Source of the DNA: Thermohalobaculum sp039822785
Lineage (GTDB): Bacteria > Pseudomonadota > Alphaproteobacteria > Rhodobacterales > Rhodobacteraceae
DNA: 64,000 nucleotides
Direction of reading: 5' to 3'
NCBI GenBank assembly: GCA_039822785.1
Contig: JBCBMO010000004.1
Span: 1 to 64,000 of the forward strand
The notes beneath the pieces are model-generated. The model worked only from the letters and a program-made list of their open reading frames with translations, had not been told where the DNA came from and searched no databases. Below are positions 49,357 to 57,258 of the stretch, piece by piece. A program made the translations under genes and the position numbers. The number at the start of each line of letters is the position of its first letter. Position 1 is the first letter of the stretch.

Positions 49357-51263
49357 CCCTGACCTGGGCCTTCGCCGGTCGAACCATCGCGCCGCCGCGA
49401 TCCCTCGGCCGCGTCGGCGGGCCGGCTGTCACGCGGTCTCTGGTTATGGCGTCAGTCCTTGCGCCCTTGCCCTTGATGCTGGCTGAGGCTGCGGCGCCGC
49501 TGAGCGGGCCGGTGCCAAACCCGCGCCCCCCGGGCTTTGTGGCGGAACAATCCCCCCCCGGCGCTTCCGGAGGCGCCTCGGCGGGCGTCACCCTGGATGC
49601 CGCGGCGATCGCGGCGCGCCTGGATGCCGCTTTGTCGACGGCGGAAGCGCGGCGCTTGCTCGAGCTCTCCGGCGCGTCGGCCACGCCCGGCCAAAGCCCA
49701 TCGGATCCGCCGCCGCCGGACCCAACCTCGGACACCGATGCGCAGAACGATCCGGTGGAGCAGGCAGCGACCGACACCGCGTCCGTTCCCAGGAGCGTGT
49801 CCGAGAGCGCCGTTCCCGATCCCTCCGCGGGCGATAGGACGCCTCAGCCGCCCAGCATGACCGACCAACCGGCGCCTGCGATGGATGCGGCCGGTGCGCG
49901 GCGTCTGCGTTGTTTGGCCGATCGGCCGATGCCCGAGGCTCGCGAGGTCATCCTTGGTGCCATGCCGGGGGAGCAGAGCGCCACACCGGCACTCCCCCCG
50001 GCCGATGCCCTTGCCGATGCGCTCGGTCCCGAAGCAGTCGCCGCGCTTGAGAGCGGTGCCGCAGCAGCGTCACGGTTGACGTTTTCGTCCCCGACGCTCG
50101 CGGGGCGGGTGGATCTTCAGCGGCTCTTTGGCGATCTCCTGGTCCCCTGTTCGCTTATCCGGGCTACGGCAGGCATGCTGGCGGCCGCGAGGCGCTCCGC
50201 CGGGGATCATATGGGCCCCGAAGCGCGCTCGGCCGCCCTCGATGCCCTGGCCGCCCATCCTGCCTGGGAGGCGTTTCAGACCGGCTTCCTCGCGGTGCCG
50301 GAGGCGCTGCGCAGTGTCCTGGCGCTGCGCCTGGGCCAAGTCCTCGTGCTGGAGGGCACGCCGGCCCCGCTCCTGCTCATCGAACCCCACCTCGGCCTCG
50401 CGGACCGGTCCCCGGCGCGGCGTCTGATCGATGCACATGTCGCCCTGGTGCGCGGTGAGCGGGAGGCCGCCGTCGCCGCCTTTTCGACCCTGGCCCGCCG
50501 GGACGACACGGTCGGGCAGATCGCCACCGTTCTCCTCGGCGAGGAGCTTGACCCTGCGGGCGACATGCCGATCCCCACGGGGTGGCTGGCGCATATTGAC
50601 CTCTTGGGCTCGATCGCCACGGAGCACGCCGGCGCCCCCTTCGCGTCGCGTGCGGCCCTCGCGGAGGTGCGTCTGACCATGGACGTCCTTGGCCCGGCGG
50701 CGGCGCTGCGCGCGCTCTCCCTGGCGCATCGGCGCGGCAGTCTGGACAGTGGCGAACTCGAGGACACGGCCCGCCGCCTCTGGGCCGCCGCCCCGCCGGG
50801 CGCGGAGGCTGCCGGTGAGGTCGATCTCGGGCTATGGGCCGCGGTCGACAGGGCGGGCTTTAGCACGGTGCTCGAGCATCTTCCCGCATCCGTCGCCACC
50901 GGCCCTGGCGCGCCGGCCGTCGAAGCCCCGAGCCCATCGAGCACGCCATCCGACAGCCGTCGGGGGACGGCGCTGCCGGGGTGGCGAGGCCTCGTCTCGG
51001 ACCAGGGCTCGGTGTCGCCGGATGCCCGCGCAGAGGCCGATGGCCGGGCCGAGCCCAACCCGGTGCCCGAGGCGAACAGCCCTGAGACAACAGAGCCGAG
51101 CACCGCAGAACAACCCGCGGCGGCGGATCCTGCTCCCGCCGTGGCGGCGATTGGCGCAGTGCCGGGGGCACCCCCGGCCGACGTCCTCGCCGAGATCGAG
51201 CGCGTCTTGGCCGACACCCAAGCCGATCTGGAAACGATCAGAAGGACCCTGGACGATGGATAA
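49353..51263 (+). CDS. Flagellar-cluster protein of unknown function, 636 residues
   Basis: GTG start overlapping the motA stop. The protein has a hydrophobic segment near 30-45 (possible signal), a Pro/Ser-rich stretch, an alpha-helical core (about 220-520) with TPR-like alternation, and a Pro/Ala/Glu-rich tail. Its place right after motA recalls motC of rhizobia, but I see no clear MotC signature. The last codons overlap flgF by 8 bases. Confidence 0.6.
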   Translation: MTLTWAFAGRTIAPPRSLGRVGGPAVTRSLVMASVLAPLPLMLAEAAAPLSGPVPNPRPPGFVAEQSPPGASGGASAGVTLDAAAIAARLDAALSTAEARRLLELSGASATPGQSPSDPPPPDPTSDTDAQNDPVEQAATDTASVPRSVSESAVPDPSAGDRTPQPPSMTDQPAPAMDAAGARRLRCLADRPMPEAREVILGAMPGEQSATPALPPADALADALGPEAVAALESGAAAASRLTFSSPTLAGRVDLQRLFGDLLVPCSLIRATAGMLAAARRSAGDHMGPEARSAALDALAAHPAWEAFQTGFLAVPEALRSVLALRLGQVLVLEGTPAPLLLIEPHLGLADRSPARRLIDAHVALVRGEREAAVAAFSTLARRDDTVGQIATVLLGEELDPAGDMPIPTGWLAHIDLLGSIATEHAGAPFASRAALAEVRLTMDVLGPAAALRALSLAHRRGSLDSGELEDTARRLWAAAPPGAEAAGEVDLGLWAAVDRAGFSTVLEHLPASVATGPGAPAVEAPSPSSTPSDSRRGTALPGWRGLVSDQGSVSPDARAEADGRAEPNPVPEANSPETTEPSTAEQPAAADPAPAVAAIGAVPGAPPADVLAEIERVLADTQADLETIRRTLDDG

Positions 51264-51972
51264 ATCGAGCGTGCCGGTTCTGCTCAGTGGCCAGCGGCTG
51301 CAGGGGCGCCGGGTCGAGATGATCGCCAACAACCTCGCCAATCTGTCGACCGACGGGTTTCGGGCGCAGCGCGCTCTGGCCTCGGAGGTGGTGCTGTCAC
51401 GTGGCGGGCCTTCGCTCTCGCTGGCGCGTTTCGCCTCCGCGATCACGACGCCGGAGCAAGGCGCAGTGCGGCGCACCGGCGCGCCACTCGATCTTGCGAT
51501 CCAGGGCGAGGGGTTTTTCCAACTGGAACAGGCCGATGGAACCCGTCTCTTGAGCAGGGCTGGACGGTTCGTCCGGGGCGTTGACGGGGCCATCGTCTCG
51601 CCCGACGGCGCGCGGCTCCTCGGTTTGGGCGGGGCGCCGCTCCAGCTCGATCCCGCCGGCGGGTTGCCCGAGATCGCCGCCGACGGGACCATCACGCAGG
51701 ACGGCGTGCCGCAGGGGCAGGTGGCGGTGTTCGACGCGCCCCCGCGGTTGGAGCGTCTTGGCCGCGCCGCCTTTGCCGCACCTGCCGGCCTGCAACCACG
51801 CGAGGATGGGCGCGTCAGCCAAGGCATGCTTGAGGGGGCGAACGTCGAGCCGGTCTCGGAGCTTGCCGCGATGATCGACGCGAGCCGCCGCTATGAACTC
51901 GTCCAAGGCCTGATGGACCGGGAGGATGGGCGCGTGCGCAACCTGATCGAAACCTTTGCGCGCGCATCCTAG
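51256..51972 (+). CDS. flgF: Flagellar proximal rod protein FlgF
   Basis: The 238-residue protein begins with the rod signature RVEMIANNLANLSTDGFRA. Its middle carries APLDLAIQGEGFFQLE and the end has PVSELAAMIDASRRYELVQ. It forms the proximal rod. The short start region overlaps the preceding gene. It lacks an N-terminal signal, as expected for a type III export substrate. Confidence 0.93.
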   Translation: MDKSSVPVLLSGQRLQGRRVEMIANNLANLSTDGFRAQRALASEVVLSRGGPSLSLARFASAITTPEQGAVRRTGAPLDLAIQGEGFFQLEQADGTRLLSRAGRFVRGVDGAIVSPDGARLLGLGGAPLQLDPAGGLPEIAADGTITQDGVPQGQVAVFDAPPRLERLGRAAFAAPAGLQPREDGRVSQGMLEGANVEPVSELAAMIDASRRYELVQGLMDREDGRVRNLIETFARAS

Positions 51973-52033
51973 GCGCGACTTGGGGGAGTGACCGCTCGGC
52001 GGTCGCGCGAGACGTCAGAAGAGGCGGGGAACG

Positions 52034-52822
52034 ATGCAAGCGCTCAAGATCGCGGCCACCGGCATGGCGGCGCAGCAGATGCGGGTCGACGTGACGGCGA
52101 ACAACATCGCCAATATGTCCACCACGGGCTACGACGCGCGCCGCGCAAGCTTTGTCGATCTGCACTATCAGCAGCAGCGCGCGCCCGGCACCCTCTCCGC
52201 CGTGACGGGGGAGCGTCTGCCGGTCGGCGTCGAACTCGGGCTCGGCACGCGACCGGCGGCCGTCGCGATGGAGCCGCAGCAGGGCACGCTGCGCGCGACA
52301 GGCGCCTCGCTCGATCTCGCGATCGAGGGGGGCGGTTACTTCGAGATCACGCTTCCATCGGGCGCCAGCGGCTACACCCGCGACGGCGGCCTGCGCCTAT
52401 CGCCGGACGGGGAGGTCGTGAACGGCCAGGGCTTCCCGCTCGCCGCCGGGATCACGGTGCCGCAGGACGCGCGGCGCATCGAGATCAGCGGCGATGGCGT
52501 CGTCTCCGCCGTCTTCGACGAAGGCGGCAACAATGTCGAGGAGATCGGCAACATCCAGATCGTACGCTTCGTCAATCCCGCGGGCCTCGAAGCGCTCGGC
52601 GACAGCATCTTCGTCGAAACCGTGGCCTCGGGCGACCCGGTGGTAGGCGTCCCGGGCGCGGAGGGGCGCGGCACCCTGCGCCAGGGCTTTCTGGAGGACA
52701 GCTCGGTCGACGTCGTCGCCGAGATCACCGAGTTGATCGAAGCGCAGCGCGGCTATGAGCTCAACGCGCGTGTGCTCTCCGCCGCCGATGAGATGCTGGC
52801 GGCCGTGACCCGAGTGCGGTGA
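52034..52822 (+). CDS. flgG: Flagellar distal rod protein FlgG
   Basis: The 262-residue protein starts MQALKIAATGMAAQQMRVD, has NNIANMSTTGYDARR and ends with ITELIEAQRGYELNARVLSAADEML. These are FlgG termini. It forms the distal rod. It lies 61 bases after flgF and overlaps flgA by 4 bases. Confidence 0.95.
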   Translation: MQALKIAATGMAAQQMRVDVTANNIANMSTTGYDARRASFVDLHYQQQRAPGTLSAVTGERLPVGVELGLGTRPAAVAMEPQQGTLRATGASLDLAIEGGGYFEITLPSGASGYTRDGGLRLSPDGEVVNGQGFPLAAGITVPQDARRIEISGDGVVSAVFDEGGNNVEEIGNIQIVRFVNPAGLEALGDSIFVETVASGDPVVGVPGAEGRGTLRQGFLEDSSVDVVAEITELIEAQRGYELNARVLSAADEMLAAVTRVR

Positions 52823-53355
52823 TCGTGGTGGCGCACCTCTCGATGGCCGGACAGGGCAAGCCCCTCTGCGCGTTCGCCGCCGGTGTGTTCCTCGCGGTCG
52901 TGTCGGTCACCTGGCCGCAGCCCGAGGCACTGGCGCAAACCATCGATCGATCGGTCCAACAGACCTCGGCGACGCTCACGACCATCGTGGCGCGCCGCGC
53001 ACTCCTGCCGGGCTCGCTCGTGGAGGAGGGGGCGCTGGTCGCAAGGACAGGGGGCCTCGGCAAGGGCGACAAGGCGGCGTCGGCGCTTCTCGCCCGCTTT
53101 GTCGGACTCCGGGTCACCCGAGCGATCGCGGCCCATGAGGTCATCCGTCGGGGGGATCTCGCCATGCCCTTCGCCGTCCGTCGCAACACCAACATCCGTC
53201 TCACCTTCCGGCGAGGCGGGCTGGGGATGGAACTGCCGGCGCGCGCGCTGGAGGACGGGGTCCTCGGCAGCCGCGTCCGCGTTCTCAACGTCGCCTCCGG
53301 CAAGACGGTGACCGGAATGGTAGTGGGCTCCGATGCGGTGGAGGTCGGTCGATGA
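52819..53355 (+). CDS. flgA: P-ring assembly chaperone FlgA
   Basis: A GTG start overlaps the flgG stop. The 178-residue protein has a signal peptide (ending ALA-Q) and a SAF-like domain with FVGLRVTRAIAAHEVIRRGDL and GSRVRVLNVASGKTVTGMV. FlgA helps FlgI form the P ring in the periplasm. FlgI is not in the window. Confidence 0.9.
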   Translation: MIVVAHLSMAGQGKPLCAFAAGVFLAVVSVTWPQPEALAQTIDRSVQQTSATLTTIVARRALLPGSLVEEGALVARTGGLGKGDKAASALLARFVGLRVTRAIAAHEVIRRGDLAMPFAVRRNTNIRLTFRRGGLGMELPARALEDGVLGSRVRVLNVASGKTVTGMVVGSDAVEVGR

Positions 53356-54155
53356 CGGTGGACACCCCGGCTCTTCGGTCGCTGCGGTCCCTGACCGCGG
53401 GTCTGGCGTCGTGTCGACGCGCCCTGCTCCTCCTCGCTCTCTTGATCGTTGCCGGATGCGCGGATCGGCTGGACCACCTCGGCACCGAGCCGACCATGAC
53501 CCCGCCCGGTGAAACGGAGACGCTGGCGACACCGCTGCCCGCGCCGGAACGTCTGGCTCTCGGCCAAAAGCCTCTGGCACAGCCCCTGCCGGTGACGCCA
53601 GCCTCGCTCTGGCGCTCCGGCCCCTCATCGCTCTTTGGTGACCGGCGGGCGCGGGCGCGTGGCGATATCCTGACAGTGGTGATCGAGATCGACGACGAGG
53701 CGGAGATCTCCAACACCACCGCTCGCTCGCGCACCGGCAGTGACGAGGTGTCGGTCCAGGCCCTGCTCGGCCTGCCCTCGGTGGCCGATATCATCCTGCC
53801 GGGCGCCGGCACCTTGGAACCCGCGATCTCGACGGGATCGAGCACCAGCACGCAGGGTGACGGCTCGGTCAGCCGGGAGGAGGAGATCACCTTCCGCGTC
53901 GCGGCGACCGTCGCCGAGGTCTTGCCGAACGGCCATTTGGTCGTGCGCGGTAGCCAGGAATTGCGGATCAACTTCGAGCTGCGTGAACTGCAGGTCAGCG
54001 GCATCGTTCGCCCCGAGGACATCAACAGACGCAATGAGATCCCGCTTGAGAAGATCGCCGATGCGCGCATCGTCTACGGCGGCCGGGGTCAACTCACCGA
54101 TGTCCAGCAACCGCGGTATGGGCAGCAGGTCATCGACCTGGTCGCCCCCTTCTGA
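53352..54155 (+). CDS. flgH: Flagellar L-ring lipoprotein FlgH
   Basis: The 267-residue protein has a lipoprotein signal (LIVAGC) and the L-ring motifs SLWRSGPSSLFGDRRARARGDILTVVIEI, NGHLVVRGSQELRIN and VSGIVRPEDI. It forms the outer-membrane L ring. The start overlaps flgA by 4 bases. Confidence 0.94.
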   Translation: MTVDTPALRSLRSLTAGLASCRRALLLLALLIVAGCADRLDHLGTEPTMTPPGETETLATPLPAPERLALGQKPLAQPLPVTPASLWRSGPSSLFGDRRARARGDILTVVIEIDDEAEISNTTARSRTGSDEVSVQALLGLPSVADIILPGAGTLEPAISTGSSTSTQGDGSVSREEEITFRVAATVAEVLPNGHLVVRGSQELRINFELRELQVSGIVRPEDINRRNEIPLEKIADARIVYGGRGQLTDVQQPRYGQQVIDLVAPF

Positions 54156-54163
54156 GCACCCGG

Positions 54164-54679
54164 ATGCCGGTTCTTCCCATTCTCTTGGTCCTCATCGGCG
54201 CGATCGGCGGCGCCGTGGCGGCGGAGATGCTCTCGTCCGGCGACGCTGATCCGGCCGAGGCAAAGGGCGAGGCCGGCGAGATGGAGATGGCCGCAGACGA
54301 GACCGCGAAGGACGCCGACAAGACGAAGAAGGCGGCGGAAGCGGAGGAGGAGGTCCCCCGCAGCGTCGTATCCTTTGACCGCCGCGTGATCGTGCCGATC
54401 ATCATCGAGCGGCGCACCCAAGCGATCGTGCTGCTGGAACTCGCGGTCGAGGTGCCCTCGGCCATCACCGCCGAGGTCGAAGCGGCGGAGCCGAAACTCC
54501 GCGATGCCTTTCTAAGTGCCATGCTGAGCCTTGCGGCCGGTGGCGCCTTCGACCAGGGCCTGGCGGACCCGGTGTTGATCGAGCAGATCCGCGCGATCCT
54601 GACCGATCGCGCACGCGCCATCCTGCCCGACGGCAGCGCACGCGTGCTCATCCTTGAGACGCTGATGCGGCGGGCGTGA
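54164..54679 (+). CDS. FliL-like flagellar protein (second paralogue)
   Basis: The 171-residue protein has an N-terminal membrane helix (about 3-20), an acidic/Lys-rich linker, and a periplasmic FliL-like domain with IVLLELAVEVP and a closing ARVLILETLM. It is 8 bases after flgH and is the last gene of the operon. Second FliL-like genes at this position are usual in Rhodobacterales; a motor-associated role is inferred. Confidence 0.75.
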   Translation: MPVLPILLVLIGAIGGAVAAEMLSSGDADPAEAKGEAGEMEMAADETAKDADKTKKAAEAEEEVPRSVVSFDRRVIVPIIIERRTQAIVLLELAVEVPSAITAEVEAAEPKLRDAFLSAMLSLAAGGAFDQGLADPVLIEQIRAILTDRARAILPDGSARVLILETLMRRA

Positions 54680-54857
54680 GGCAGAGGCTCTCGTGCCCAG
54701 GCATTGGTAGAACACACCATCCCAATCCGGCAGTTGCGTGCCGCGCGCGGGCGCGTCTTAGGACCGCGAGGCAGCGGCCCGAGGCAAGGGAACCGATCTC
54801 AGCGTCCACTCTACCGTTCGGCCCGCCTGGGGACGCGCCACCTTACCCACTTGCCGA

Positions 54858-57242
54858 TCAGCGGTGGCGGGTAAAGACCAGGCCCATGCTGTCCTTGAGG
54901 GTGATCTCGCCGCCCTGGTAGTCGGCGCCGATGGGCGGGGTGCGCAGGGCTAACTGCCAGCCGGCGCCCTCCCCGGCGGGGCCGGCAAGATCCAGCGCCG
55001 AAGAGGCGGTGACCGCCGCCCCCTCCATATGGACGAGCGTCAGCACCTCCTCGCCGTCGGGCCCTCGGCGCAGGCCCGTCAACAGCGCTGTCCCGTCGAT
55101 GGGCCGCGTGTAGTCGAGCACATCCCGCGGGGCGAGGTTCTGGCGCAGCCAAGGTCGCGCACGGCGAAACCGGCGCAAATCGAAGGTGAACTGCGTCTGC
55201 GCATCCGACAGCCCGTCGAAATAGCCCGAGACGTTGCAGTAGTCGTGCATGTCGTCCATCCAGGCGCGCGCGATCGCCTTCAGGCCGGGCACGGTGACGG
55301 GCGTGGGGCCGCGGAGAGGCGGATCCACCGCGTTCAGCAGGGTCGCGATCACGTCCAGGTCGTAGTCGGTCACTTCCACCAGCGCCGGCAGGAACTCGAG
55401 GAACCGCGCCAGGTCATCGCGCGTCTCGAACCCCATCGCCTTCAGCCGCGTAAAGGCGCCGGGCACGGAATAGGCGTATTCATCGACCTGCCACTTGAGC
55501 GAGATCGCCTCCTCCGCCACGACCTTCACGCCGTAGCGGTCGTCCTGATTGCGGATGAACCCCCAGGAAGCACGGGCCGAAGCATTGAGGAAATCCATCG
55601 GCACGCCGGGCAGCACGGCATAGGTCAGCAGCCAGACCGCCGGGTTGTCGTAGGCCTTGTCGAGGATCTCCATCGAGGTCTCGCCGAGGCGGGTGTTCAC
55701 GTTGAGCTTGGGGTTGATCTGGGTGCCGCGGCGCAGGGTGTCGTGGTTCGCGCAGCCCGAGATCCAGTTGGCGCCATGGGTCGCGATCTCGCGGATGCGC
55801 CACCACTTCGCCAGCCAGAAGGTGTAGAGGAACGGCGTGTTGTGGGCGAAGGTGAGCGGGCCCCACTGGAAGACGTCGTCATCGCGCTGGGCCTCGATCA
55901 CGGCGCGGTAGGTTGAGGAAAGCTCCCAGTCCTCCTGCGGCCAGGGGCGCCCGTCCTCGAAGATCATCCAGGGGCGGTAACGCGTGCCGCCGACCTCTTG
56001 GACCACATCGGCCATCTCCTGGAGATAGTCGTCGTCGTGGCGGTTCTCCTCGGCCAGCGCATCCCACCATTTGAAGTCCTGGGCGCCGTCGACGCGCACG
56101 CCATCGGCGCCGAAATCGACCTTGCGCCGCTGCATCTCCAGCAGGATCGCGCGCACGGCCCAGTTTCGATAGTTGATGTTCTGGCCGTACATGTTGGGAC
56201 CGGAGAAGTAGTGCGTGTTCAGCACCTCCAGGCCCTGATTGTCCGCATGGCCGTAAACCACGTCGAAAATCAGATACTTGGGTTTCTTGGGGAAGCGGTG
56301 GAGCGCGGCGGCGAAGTCGACCAGCTCATCGGGGCGCGCACTCTCGAGCAGGGCTGGGTTCACGGCGGCGCTGCCGGCGATCACGACGTCATAGCCCCAG
56401 TTGGTGGTGTCGGGCGTGCGCAGCGTCACCGCCCGGGCATCGTCCTCAAGCGCCTCCTCCTCCCAGAACGCGGGGCCGGCCTCATAGACCGTGGTGGGCT
56501 CGACGGGCAGCAATTGGATGGCGTCATAGGCGGCGAACAGGCGCTCGGCGGGCTCGAGCGGCATATCGCGGGCGACCCGGTCGGCGATGTGTTCGATGTG
56601 ACGCGTGAGCGAGGCGAGCGTGCGCCCCGCGGTCGCCGTTGGCACGTGGATCTGCAGGATGTTGGTGACCGGCCCCAGTTTGGCGGGCGCCCCGTCGTCG
56701 CGGCGCATGGCCTCGTAGTAGGCCCGATCCTGCCGCGCGGCCTGCATGGCCGACAGATCGTACAGCTCGCCCGGTGCGAAGGCGCCATAGGGCAGGGAGG
56801 CCGCCAAAGGGTCCAGCACCCGGTGCCAGGCGCCGTCGCCGTCGCGCCAGGCGAGGGCGTAGAAATCGCCGATGACCTCCCGCGTGCCGGCGCGCATGCC
56901 ATCGATGGCGGCGAAGACATAGGCGTCGAAGCGGGCGGCGGGGATCACCCAGCGGTCGAAGACGACGTTCTGGCGTGCCGTGGTCAGCGAGATCGCATCG
57001 CGCGGGCGCAGCACCTCGACGAAGACATCGCCGTCGGGCACGCGGCGGTCCAGCAGCTCCGGCGCCCAAAAGCCGATCTCGGCGCGCCCCTCGACCACCA
57101 GGCCGCCCAGATGCCGGGCGATCTGGCGCGCGGCGTCGAAGCTCGTCTCGGCAGTGTTCCAGGCCTCGCGGATCCGGTCGATCAGCGCTTCGGTGGCTGC
57201 TTCGTCCAGGCGCGGGGCAGGCTGTGGCGTCGTCTCCAGCAT
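54858..57242 (-). CDS. GH13-family glycosidase, probable glucosylglycerol hydrolase (GghA-like)
   Basis: The 794-residue protein has the GH13 catalytic triad: D385 in GVRVDGAQD, E429 in MIFEDG and D501 in GCANHDT. The layout, with an N-terminal domain containing TEIGFW-like and YGAFAPGELYD segments and QIHVPTA, resembles the glucosylglycerol hydrolase family, which degrades the compatible solute glucosylglycerol after osmotic downshift. It lies 16 bases after glgB on the same strand. A different alpha-glucosidase activity cannot be excluded. Confidence 0.65.
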   Translation of the reverse strand: MLETTPQPAPRLDEAATEALIDRIREAWNTAETSFDAARQIARHLGGLVVEGRAEIGFWAPELLDRRVPDGDVFVEVLRPRDAISLTTARQNVVFDRWVIPAARFDAYVFAAIDGMRAGTREVIGDFYALAWRDGDGAWHRVLDPLAASLPYGAFAPGELYDLSAMQAARQDRAYYEAMRRDDGAPAKLGPVTNILQIHVPTATAGRTLASLTRHIEHIADRVARDMPLEPAERLFAAYDAIQLLPVEPTTVYEAGPAFWEEEALEDDARAVTLRTPDTTNWGYDVVIAGSAAVNPALLESARPDELVDFAAALHRFPKKPKYLIFDVVYGHADNQGLEVLNTHYFSGPNMYGQNINYRNWAVRAILLEMQRRKVDFGADGVRVDGAQDFKWWDALAEENRHDDDYLQEMADVVQEVGGTRYRPWMIFEDGRPWPQEDWELSSTYRAVIEAQRDDDVFQWGPLTFAHNTPFLYTFWLAKWWRIREIATHGANWISGCANHDTLRRGTQINPKLNVNTRLGETSMEILDKAYDNPAVWLLTYAVLPGVPMDFLNASARASWGFIRNQDDRYGVKVVAEEAISLKWQVDEYAYSVPGAFTRLKAMGFETRDDLARFLEFLPALVEVTDYDLDVIATLLNAVDPPLRGPTPVTVPGLKAIARAWMDDMHDYCNVSGYFDGLSDAQTQFTFDLRRFRRARPWLRQNLAPRDVLDYTRPIDGTALLTGLRRGPDGEEVLTLVHMEGAAVTASSALDLAGPAGEGAGWQLALRTPPIGADYQGGEITLKDSMGLVFTRHR

Positions 57243-57258
57243 GGGGCCTCCCGTCGTC

